Shown here piece after piece: positions 7,557-12,945 of a stretch of DNA of 12,945 nt (the first letter of the stretch is position 1; every line of letters begins with the position of its first letter). A model generated the notes under the pieces. It searched no databases, was not told the DNA's origin, and was given only the letters and a program-made list of their open reading frames with translations. A program made the position numbers and the translations under genes. This DNA comes from Thermoflexibacter sp. (GTDB lineage Bacteria; Bacteroidota; Bacteroidia; Cytophagales; Thermoflexibacteraceae): positions 1-12,945 of the forward strand of contig JALOMS010000058.1 of NCBI GenBank assembly GCA_025455345.1, given 5' to 3'.

Positions 7557-7776
7557 AGGAATAAAAACTAATGAATTAGAATGATAAGAAATTTTTTATC
7601 TGTCAAAACAGATACGAGTATTCTTGTATAGGCGTGGCACTGAAGAGCTATAAATTATGAATTATTAATTAATAAATTATTTTAATATATTGATAATCAA
7701 TGTTTTGATTAATAATTATTATATAAACTAATTTTTTATTGCTACGTATCTAAAATAATAATGTAAAAAATAAAAA
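7557..7776. other. Very AT-rich spacer upstream of the barrel gene
   Basis: This non-coding stretch contains a small hairpin (atctg / cagat around 7600-7615) and, at about 7655-7735, a run of overlapping short A/T palindromes (for example aatcaa / ttgatt). No ORF or exact promoter consensus was recognised. It must hold the promoter of the barrel gene at 7556, since the strong terminator at 7777-7800 separates that gene from icd. Confidence 0.5.
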
Positions 7777-7800
7777 GCACAGATTCCAAAAAATCTGTGC
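7765..7800 (-). terminator. Intrinsic terminator after icd (possibly bidirectional)
   Basis: A perfect 9-bp stem, gcacagatt (7777-7785) with aatctgtgc (7792-7800), encloses a 6-nt loop. On the minus strand it is followed by TTTTTATTTTTT (7776-7765), about 35 nt past the icd stop codon, which makes it a strong terminator for icd. On the plus strand a T-rich stretch (7801-7810) also follows, so it could work in both directions. Confidence 0.85.
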
Positions 7801-7837
7801 CTTTTATTTTCAATAATTGTATCTTGCTGATTTTGAA

Positions 7838-9091
7838 TTACATATTATTAATTATTTCATTAGCAAAAGCGGAGCATTTGACCTCTGTCGCATCTTCCAT
7901 GAGGCGAGCAAAGTCGTAGGTAACTTTCTTAGAGGCAATAGCGGCTTCTAAACCTTTGTAAATCAAGTCTGCCGCTTCCTGCCAACCCATATACTCAAGC
8001 ATCATTGTGCCTGAAAGAATGACAGAACCCGGATTTACCTTGTCCATACCTGCATACTTCGGAGCCGTGCCATGAGTAGCTTCGAATATCGCATGACCCG
8101 TCTTGTAATTGATATTCGCTCCAGGAGCTATGCCTATTCCACCCACAATAGCCGCCAAAGCGTCAGAGATATAATCTCCATTCAAGTTAGGTGTTGCAAT
8201 CACAGAATACTCTGCGGGGCGCAAAAGTATTTGTTGTAAGAAAGCATCTGCAATAGAGTCTTTTATCATTACTTTGCCTTTGATTGCGCTGTCTGCAGCG
8301 GCTTGTCCTTCTGTTTTTACGATTTTGTCGTACTCCTCCCAAGTGATTACTTGGTCACGAAACTCTCTCACCGCAATTTCGTAACCCCAAGTTTTGAAAG
8401 CACCTGAAGTAAACTTCATAATATTGCCTTTGTGTACCAGAGTTACAGATGGGAGTTTTTGAGCAATCGCATATTCAATCGCAGACTTTACTAATCTTTC
8501 AGTGCCTTGCTTAGAAATAGGCTTAATACCGATAGAAGAAGTTTCTGGGAAACGTATTTTCTTCACACCCATTTCATTGAGCAAGAAATTAATCATCTTA
8601 TCACATTCGGGAGTCCCTGTCATAAATTCTACCCCAGCATATACGTCTTCGGTATTTTCGCGGAAAATCACCATATTGGTCAAGTCAGGACGCTTTACGG
8701 GCGAGGGTACGCCTTGGAACCATCTCACAGGGCGCACACAGGCGTAGAGGTCGAGTTCTTGGCGCAAGGTTACATTCAAAGAGCGAATCCCACCGCCTAC
8801 GGGCGTAGTCAAAGGTCCCTTGATACCTACCAAATATTCTCTAAATGCAGTTAAAGTTTCTTCTGGTAGCCAATTGTTGAGCATTTTGAAGGATTTTTCG
8901 CCAGCAAATACTTCTTTCCATACAATTTTACGTTTGCTACCGTATGCCTTAGCTACTGCGGTATCAAAGACTTTTACGGATGCTGCCCAAATGTCAGGTC
9001 CCGTTCCATCACCCTCGATGAACGGAATCACAGGCATATCAGGAACTTGTAACTTTCCAGTAGAATCAATCGTGATTTTTTGTTCGCTCAT
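7838..9091 (-). CDS. icd: Isocitrate dehydrogenase, NADP-dependent (homodimeric, E. coli type)
   Basis: The enzyme catalyses oxidative decarboxylation of isocitrate to 2-oxoglutarate in the TCA cycle, in the cytoplasm. The 417-aa chain is colinear with E. coli Icd (416 aa). Substrate-binding Ser104 lies in GGGIRSLNVTLRQELDLY, equivalent to E. coli Ser113, and the conserved metal/substrate segment LNGDYISDALAA is at 303-314. NADP specificity is indicated by HGTAPKY (340-346) and by Tyr392/Arg396 in TYDFARLM, the residues that bind the 2'-phosphate in the E. coli enzyme. The ATG at 9091 gives the usual family N-terminus. It is separated from rpsU upstream by an intrinsic terminator, so it should have its own promoter, though no exact consensus was found. 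Downstream it ends at a strong hairpin terminator. Confidence 0.97.
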   Translation of the reverse strand: MSEQKITIDSTGKLQVPDMPVIPFIEGDGTGPDIWAASVKVFDTAVAKAYGSKRKIVWKEVFAGEKSFKMLNNWLPEETLTAFREYLVGIKGPLTTPVGGGIRSLNVTLRQELDLYACVRPVRWFQGVPSPVKRPDLTNMVIFRENTEDVYAGVEFMTGTPECDKMINFLLNEMGVKKIRFPETSSIGIKPISKQGTERLVKSAIEYAIAQKLPSVTLVHKGNIMKFTSGAFKTWGYEIAVREFRDQVITWEEYDKIVKTEGQAAADSAIKGKVMIKDSIADAFLQQILLRPAEYSVIATPNLNGDYISDALAAIVGGIGIAPGANINYKTGHAIFEATHGTAPKYAGMDKVNPGSVILSGTMMLEYMGWQEAADLIYKGLEAAIASKKVTYDFARLMEDATEVKCSAFANEIINNM

Positions 9092-9178
9092 TGCTATGTT
9101 ATTTGAATTGTTAGAATGGTAAAATTTTTTTTAGTGGGGTTAAAATTAGAATAAAATTGAGATAACTAAAAATTTGAC

Positions 9179-9234
9179 AAAAAAAAACCCTTAAACTTTG
9201 AAATAATACTTATAGTATCACAAAGTCTAAGAGG
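9179..9234 (-). terminator. Intrinsic terminator after rpsU
   Basis: On the minus strand a long stem pairs cctctta-g-actttg (from 9234) with caaagt-t-taaggg (ending 9188). The g/t position forms a wobble only in the minus-strand RNA, and an inner atact/agtat hairpin sits in the loop. Nine T residues (9187-9179) follow immediately. The wobble and the T-run give a clear direction: it terminates rpsU, whose stop codon is about 30 nt upstream. Confidence 0.8.
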
Positions 9235-9265
9235 TAATATCGTCGCAAATCAGCAAATACCAAGA

Positions 9266-9460
9266 TTACTTTACTTCTTCTGTTTGGAGGGTTTGTCTAT
9301 AAATAGCTCTCAAACGCACGTTTCTATCTCTGACAGAAGGCTTCTCGTAAGCTGTCCTTGAGCGCAATTCTCTCAATACGCCAGTTTTCTCGAATTTCTT
9401 TTTGAATCTTTTTAATGCTTTATCAATGGATTCGTTTTCTTTAACACTAATAACTATCAT
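9266..9460 (-). CDS. rpsU: 30S ribosomal protein bS21
   Basis: This 64-aa basic small-subunit protein begins MIVISVKENESIDKALKRFK, followed by KKFEKTGVLRELRSRTAYEK, which is diagnostic for bS21. It sits near the 3' end of 16S rRNA on the platform. Tyr54 (in LRAIYRQTL) is at the position that, from my memory of structural work on Flavobacterium johnsoniae ribosomes, helps hold the 16S 3' tail and hide the anti-Shine-Dalgarno. The gene stands alone: a terminator follows it, another precedes it, and a candidate promoter lies between. The ATG at 9460 has no G-rich Shine-Dalgarno upstream. Confidence 0.96.
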   Translation of the reverse strand: MIVISVKENESIDKALKRFKKKFEKTGVLRELRSRTAYEKPSVRDRNVRLRAIYRQTLQTEEVK

Positions 9461-9480
9461 ATTTTGAATAAGTAAGAATT

Positions 9481-9500
9481 TTAAAATTGCACAATTTTAA
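9481..9500 (-). promoter_or_regulatory. Perfect inverted repeat in the rpsU leader
   Basis: Nine bases, ttaaaattg (9481-9489), and their exact inverse caattttaa (9492-9500) are separated by two bases, and the repeat ends 20 bp upstream of the rpsU start codon. If transcription starts just downstream of the -7 element at 9511-9518, this would form a stem with a 4-nt loop at the very 5' end of the mRNA. It could stabilise the message, be a regulatory hairpin, or act as a DNA operator. The role is inferred; the palindrome is seen directly. Confidence 0.45.
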
Positions 9501-9510
9501 TTTTGGACTG

Positions 9511-9518
9511 CAAATTTA
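9511..9518 (-). promoter_or_regulatory. Candidate -7 promoter element for rpsU
   Basis: On the minus strand this reads TAAATTTG, an exact TAnnTTTG match 51 bp upstream of the rpsU ATG. A -33 TTG is not evident at the usual spacing, where the sequence falls in the T-tract of the preceding gene's terminator, so the call rests on the -7 element and its position. Confidence 0.4.
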
Positions 9519-9528
9519 ATGATTTTCT

Positions 9529-9571
9529 AAAAAAAAGAAAGTTCTCTTGAAAATTAATTTTCAAAAGAACT
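9529..9571 (-). terminator. Intrinsic terminator after the SnoaL-like gene
   Basis: A 16-base arm (9540-9555) and its inverse (9556-9571) pair with a single irregular position, which is a G-U wobble in minus-strand RNA and a mismatch on the plus strand. On the minus strand the stem is followed by TTC and then eight T (9536-9529). It lies about 30 nt after the SnoaL-like stop codon at 9599-9601 and separates that gene from rpsU. Confidence 0.85.
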
Positions 9572-9598
9572 CCATTTTGATAAAAATACAGAAAATTA

Positions 9599-9952
9599 TT
9601 AGAAGAAAAATTGTTCTTTGACGATTTTACCATCTTTGACTTCATATACGCAGATTTCTGATTCTGTTCTTCGGGCTTGTCCTTTGAAGGTTACATCCAT
9701 AGACATCATCACAGAGAAAAAATCACCCGCTACCAATGGCTCGGAAACCGAGCCTCCATGATAGGCTTCTAACATTTCACCAAACATCTCAGCCTTTTGT
9801 AAAAGTGCTTCTAATCCTTTAGTTTCTCTGACAGGAGAGATTTCTGGCTCTATCGCTACCGCATCATTACTAAACAATTCCTTGTAAGCCTGTACATTCT
9901 GACCAATGCGGCATAACTCTACCAAGCGATTGGCAATTTCTTGAGTAGTCAT
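9599..9952 (-). CDS. SnoaL-like / NTF2-fold domain protein
   Basis: The 117-aa protein has no signal peptide and is the size of a single NTF2-like fold. It shows the typical order: N-terminal helices (TTQEIANRLVELCRIGQ), the motif YKELFSNDAVAIEPE (23-37), a middle helix (GLEALLQKAEMFGEML) and a C-terminal sheet ending VYEVKDGKIVKEQFFF (102-117), where 'dGKIvkeqff' is characteristic of SnoaL-like proteins. Members range from isomerases and hydrolases to non-catalytic ligand binders, so no reaction can be assigned. It is transcribed alone, divergently from mcrC, with a strong terminator behind it. Confidence 0.85.
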   Translation of the reverse strand: MTTQEIANRLVELCRIGQNVQAYKELFSNDAVAIEPEISPVRETKGLEALLQKAEMFGEMLEAYHGGSVSEPLVAGDFFSVMMSMDVTFKGQARRTESEICVYEVKDGKIVKEQFFF

Positions 9953-10038
9953 AAAAATATTTTTTTGAGATAAGAAAAAATAAAAATATAAAAAGTAAAG
10001 TAAAATCGAAGTAAAAAGGCTCGGAGTTGTTTCGTGAG

Positions 10039-10070
10039 CAAAAGTAAGAAAATCTTTCTTGTAAAATCAA
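10039..10070 (-). promoter_or_regulatory. Promoter for the SnoaL-like gene
   Basis: On the minus strand TTG (10070-10068) and TACTTTTG (10046-10039) are separated by 21 bp, matching the Bacteroidota TTG / TAnnTTTG pattern with an exact -7 element. The predicted leader is about 80 nt. Its -33 element falls between the -33 and -7 elements of the candidate mcrC promoter on the other strand. Confidence 0.5.
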
Positions 10071-10087
10071 TTTATCAACTACTTTTA
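10059..10087 (+). promoter_or_regulatory. Candidate promoter for the mcrC-like gene
   Basis: TTG (10059-10061), an 18-bp spacer and TACTTTTA (10080-10087, one mismatch to TAnnTTTG) would start transcription about 15-20 nt before the ATG at 10111. It interleaves with the divergent SnoaL-gene promoter, so both could not be fully occupied at once. Support is moderate because of the mismatch. Confidence 0.35.
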
Positions 10088-10110
10088 CTAAAAAATTAAC
10101 TCCTATTTTC

Positions 10111-11382
10111 ATGCCTCATTATATTATTCAAGAATACGGCACTATTTACCCCCAAAGTAATTACGCATACAACGATATTACTTTTGATAGAATTTGTGTG
10201 CCTGTTCCTGCCTTTGAGGTTTTAAAAAGTATAGCCACAGAAAATACAGAAAACCGAGTAAATCAAGTAATTACTTTTCATAAAAAAGGCGGTAAGGAAT
10301 ATTTGCAAGTGAAAAACTTTGTGGGTGTGATAGAGATTGGTGGTGGTTTCTGTTTGGAAATATTACCTAAAATATACCCATACACAGACATAAAGACAAG
10401 TAAGAGAATACTGATTACTATGCTTCGTTCCTTGCCAAATCTGCCTTTTATTGCCTTGCAAGAAGCTCACTTACAAGAAGATAAATCTTTGTCTTTATTA
10501 GATATTTTTGTAAAACAATTTTTGAAAGAAATAGAAGAAATCCTAAAAATAGGTTTGAAAAGTGATTATATTGTTCAAGAGGAAGCCCAACCGTATTTGC
10601 AAGGCAAAATTATCATTGGAGAAGACCTCAAACGCAAACTCACCCAACCAGAACAGTTTTATATACAATTCCAAGCCTTAGTGAGCGATACTCCCTCTAA
10701 CCGACTGATAAAAAGCACTTTAATCAAATTAGAAAAGTTGCCCATATTTGCTACAAAAATCAGAGAGTTATTATTTGCCTTTGACCATATCGCTATTTCT
10801 ACTAAGATAGAGTCAGATATTGTTTTGATGGAAAAAGATATAAAATCTTATAAATCAATTTATTATGAGAAAGTATATTGGTGGATTCGGCTTTTTTGGG
10901 AGGAGCATGCTTGGACTCTTTTTCATGGGGACAACATAGGTTTTGCTTTACTTTTTCCTATGCAGAGAGTTTTTGAAATGTACATTGCCAATGAGATAAA
11001 AAAGAAATATCAGCACCTTTACAAGGTCGTAGTACAAGAAAAAAAACTTTTTTTGATAGAATCGCCCCAGCCGCTATTTGGCTTACAACCTGATATTGTC
11101 TTAAAAGATTCTCAAAATCAGGCTGTTGCTATTGTAGATATGAAATGGAAACTATTAAATGAAAAGAAAAGAAACTGGGGCGTAGAGGCAGGAGATATTT
11201 ATCAAATCTATGTATATGGACAAAAGTATGATTGTAAGCAGATGATACTTATATTCCCTCAAAATGCTGATTTTCAGGAAACTAAAACTATATTTTTTGA
11301 CACAAAGCAAGAGAAAAAACTACAAATATTTGCATGGGAATGGGAAAAAGACTTAGCAATCATTCCGAGCGATACTCCTTGA
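10111..11382 (+). CDS. McrC-family restriction nuclease subunit without adjacent McrB
   Basis: The 423-aa protein resembles McrC, the nuclease subunit of the modification-dependent McrBC restriction system; in the known complex McrB (a AAA+ GTPase) recognises methylated DNA and McrC cuts it. The N-terminal half has the family's QPYLQGKIII segment (160-169) and the conserved FQALVSDTPSNRLIKSTL (187-204). The C-terminal PD-(D/E)xK nuclease core is intact: Glu289 in the helix PMQRVFEMYIANEI, Asp328 in LQPDIVL, Asp343-x-Lys345 in VAIVDMKWK, and Gln365 with Tyr369 in DIYQIYVYG. Length is in the usual McrC range. What is odd is the context: mcrB normally lies directly upstream in the same operon, but here the upstream gene is a divergent SnoaL-like gene and the downstream one is a convergent antiporter. 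I infer that it either works with a McrB encoded elsewhere or has another role. Its last 23 bp overlap the antiporter gene. Confidence 0.85.
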   Translation: MPHYIIQEYGTIYPQSNYAYNDITFDRICVPVPAFEVLKSIATENTENRVNQVITFHKKGGKEYLQVKNFVGVIEIGGGFCLEILPKIYPYTDIKTSKRILITMLRSLPNLPFIALQEAHLQEDKSLSLLDIFVKQFLKEIEEILKIGLKSDYIVQEEAQPYLQGKIIIGEDLKRKLTQPEQFYIQFQALVSDTPSNRLIKSTLIKLEKLPIFATKIRELLFAFDHIAISTKIESDIVLMEKDIKSYKSIYYEKVYWWIRLFWEEHAWTLFHGDNIGFALLFPMQRVFEMYIANEIKKKYQHLYKVVVQEKKLFLIESPQPLFGLQPDIVLKDSQNQAVAIVDMKWKLLNEKKRNWGVEAGDIYQIYVYGQKYDCKQMILIFPQNADFQETKTIFFDTKQEKKLQIFAWEWEKDLAIIPSDTP

Positions 11383-12945
11383 CTATCAGTACGGAAGGCA
11401 GTCGGTCTATCCACTCTACCTCCTCTACATCTACTATCAATTGCCAATAATCCAAACTCATAATGACCAAATCTATTCCATCAAAAACTGAAGCTAAAAA
11501 GTTTTCTTTTTGGACAATTGCTACCGATTGGGGAGGAATATCAGGATTAGCTAAAAACTTTGCTACTTCCTTGTATAGCTTCCCATCATGTACAATCCTC
11601 ACAAGATAAGTAATATTGTCCAAAAATCTCTTGGTAAGTTCTAAAAGATGTAGGTCTTCTTCCGTATCTAAAAAAAGCGTGATTTTGTTAGCCGTATAAA
11701 ACCCTCGCTCTACGAATACAGCCACAGGACACTCCGTATAAGAGAGGATATTTCTTACCGTGCCGCCTAACTTGTCCTTAGAAAACAAAGATTTTGCACT
11801 TCCTACGATAAGCATATCGTATCCGCCCTTGTTTGCTGTATTGGCGACTTCCCTGCCTACGTCCTCGCTGACTTTGTACTTAGTTTGTATAGTCAGCCCC
11901 ATCTGTGCGGCTGTTTCTTTGACAGGCTCGAAAGATTCCTTCTCAAAAGTAAGGGCATCTATTTGACTTAGTTGTGTACTTGGGGTAAGGTGTAAGGCAG
12001 TGATTTCTACTTGTTTGCTTATCTTATAGGTAAACTGCGAAACAAGCTCTAAAAGTTTACTTCCCATCTGAGCGGGACCAAAGGAGATGAGGATTTGATA
12101 AGCATTACTTTGAGGTTTTGAGATGATTGGAGGGCGATATTTGCTAAAAATGTAATTGATTAAATCTACACTGGGTCCTGTCATGAGAGTAGTAAAAACA
12201 GCCATTAGCACCATCATAGAAAATATTTCTGGACTTAGTACCCCCAAATCATAGCCTATATTTAATATGATGAGTTCCATCAATCCCCGCGTATTCATAA
12301 ATACTCCGAGCATCATACTTTCTTTCCAAGATTGTCCTAAAAGTTTGGCAAAGGTAGTAGCACCTATGAGTTTGCCAGTAATAGCCACAATAATAATCAA
12401 CAAACAAGTCAATAAAAGAGAGCTATCTTTCAACAAGCCGATTTCTGTTCTCAACCCTGTAAAGACAAAAAATAGGGGTAATAATAATACCAAGCTGACA
12501 TCTTCTATTTTTTCTGTCAAGATTTTCTTAAAATTAATGTCATTGGGGATAATAGCCCCAGCGAGGAAAGCCCCAAAAAGTGCGTGAATGCCTATGATTT
12601 CGGTGAGATAAGATGAAACTAATAAAACAATAAAGAAAAAAGCAACTACATTCTTGTTCACTGCTTCTTTAGAGGCATAGATTGCGCTGACTTTGTAAAG
12701 TAAAGGGCGTACCGCATAAATCATCAAGATTACATAAATAATTGAAAATAAAATAGTGAAAAATGCTCCTACGATAGTGCCTGCCTTGACAATCGCGATG
12801 ACAACGGCTAATAAACACCATGCCGTTACGTCGTCCGTAGCGGCACAGGTAATTATCATTGTCCCCAAAGGAGTTTTGGCAAGTTCTTTTTCTTGAATGA
12901 TGCGCGCCAATACAGGAAAAGCAGTAGTACTCAAGGCAATACCCA
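11360..12945 (-). CDS. CPA2-type cation/proton antiporter with universal-stress-protein-like tail (5' end outside window)
   Basis: About 527 codons are present and the reading frame runs off the right edge. The TTG at 12934 is an internal Leu codon, since the frame continues upstream as GIALSTTAFPVLARII, a core motif of Na+/H+ or K+/H+ exchangers of the KefB/CHX class. The membrane part, about 265 residues, contains the paired aspartates of CAATDDVTAW, GIHALFGAFLAGAIIP, LPLFFVFTGLRTEI and FMNTRGLMELIILNIGYDLG, all typical of this family. The cytoplasmic tail of about 255 residues holds one universal-stress-protein-like domain ending YDMLIVGSAKSLFSKDKLGG and CPVAVFVE, and a weaker second copy ending SVLIVKEYRSE, as in plant CHX antiporters. 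The nucleotide-binding glycines of the first copy are only partly kept. The likely role is monovalent cation or pH homeostasis in the inner membrane. It converges on mcrC and shares 23 bp with it. Confidence 0.92.
   Translation of the reverse strand, partial: GIALSTTAFPVLARIIQEKELAKTPLGTMIITCAATDDVTAWCLLAVVIAIVKAGTIVGAFFTILFSIIYVILMIYAVRPLLYKVSAIYASKEAVNKNVVAFFFIVLLVSSYLTEIIGIHALFGAFLAGAIIPNDINFKKILTEKIEDVSLVLLLPLFFVFTGLRTEIGLLKDSSLLLTCLLIIIVAITGKLIGATTFAKLLGQSWKESMMLGVFMNTRGLMELIILNIGYDLGVLSPEIFSMMVLMAVFTTLMTGPSVDLINYIFSKYRPPIISKPQSNAYQILISFGPAQMGSKLLELVSQFTYKISKQVEITALHLTPSTQLSQIDALTFEKESFEPVKETAAQMGLTIQTKYKVSEDVGREVANTANKGGYDMLIVGSAKSLFSKDKLGGTVRNILSYTECPVAVFVERGFYTANKITLFLDTEEDLHLLELTKRFLDNITYLVRIVHDGKLYKEVAKFLANPDIPPQSVAIVQKENFLASVFDGIDLVIMSLDYWQLIVDVEEVEWIDRLPSVLIVKEYRSE

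Noticed and set aside
7655..7735. Possible RNA gene or repeat in the A/T palindromes upstream of the barrel gene
   Set aside because: Only overlapping short A/T inverted repeats, consistent with low-complexity spacer; no stable G/C-containing structure or repeat unit.
8502..9122. Plus-strand ORFs opposite icd
   Set aside because: They are antisense shadows of a strongly conserved gene, with no recognisable protein features.
12267..12587. Plus-strand 106-codon ORF opposite the antiporter
   Set aside because: It is antisense to conserved transmembrane segments; composition reflects the complement of hydrophobic codons.
12932..12934. TTG as the start codon of the antiporter
   Set aside because: The frame stays open to the window edge and the upstream codons complete a conserved exchanger motif (GIALSTTAFPVLAR), so the TTG is an internal leucine.

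Overview
The window is about 13 kb of chromosomal DNA from a member of the Bacteroidota, most likely of the Cytophagales type. The basis is AT-rich spacers, lipoproteins and Tat or Sec signals typical of that phylum, TPR-fused histidine kinases, LVIVD-repeat surface lipoproteins, a bacteroidetal-style bS21, and an almost complete lack of Shine-Dalgarno sequences. Candidate promoters instead resemble the phylum's TTG / TAnnTTTG type. No tRNA, rRNA, CRISPR array, insertion sequence or phage gene was seen. Most of the window looks like ordinary housekeeping and accessory metabolism rather than an island.

Layout, left to right. 1-442 is non-coding, with a perfect 13-bp hairpin and an 84-nt structured element just after the first gene. 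443-2747 (minus) encodes a two-gene membrane/periplasmic oxidoreductase: a small gluconate-2-dehydrogenase-subunit-3-like protein with a Tat signal, followed by a GMC flavoprotein without a signal, consistent with hitchhiker export. 2872-5271 (minus) holds a TPR histidine kinase and a 2[4Fe-4S] ferredoxin. 5623-6902 (plus) holds two adjacent lipoproteins carrying LVIVD propeller blades. 6909-7556 (minus) is a predicted outer-membrane barrel that converges on them. 7838-9460 (minus) holds NADP-isocitrate dehydrogenase and ribosomal protein bS21, each with its own recognisable intrinsic terminator. 9599-9952 (minus) is a SnoaL-like protein, also with a strong terminator. 10111-11382 (plus) is a McrC-type restriction nuclease subunit without a McrB gene beside it. 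11360-12945 (minus, cut by the window edge) is a CPA2 cation/proton antiporter fused to a universal-stress-protein-like tail; its 3' end overlaps that of mcrC by 23 bp.

The most interesting observations are these. (1) The two LVIVD lipoproteins together carry what I count as two plus five blades, so they look like one seven-bladed propeller divided into two separately lipidated polypeptides. (2) The McrC homologue keeps its nuclease motif but has no McrB partner in the window. (3) bS21 keeps a tyrosine at position 54, matching what I recall of anti-Shine-Dalgarno sequestration in this phylum, and its own gene has a 5'-UTR hairpin and no Shine-Dalgarno. (4) Overlapping divergent promoters appear to lie between the SnoaL-like gene and mcrC. 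I found no clear multi-gene system that I would call new.
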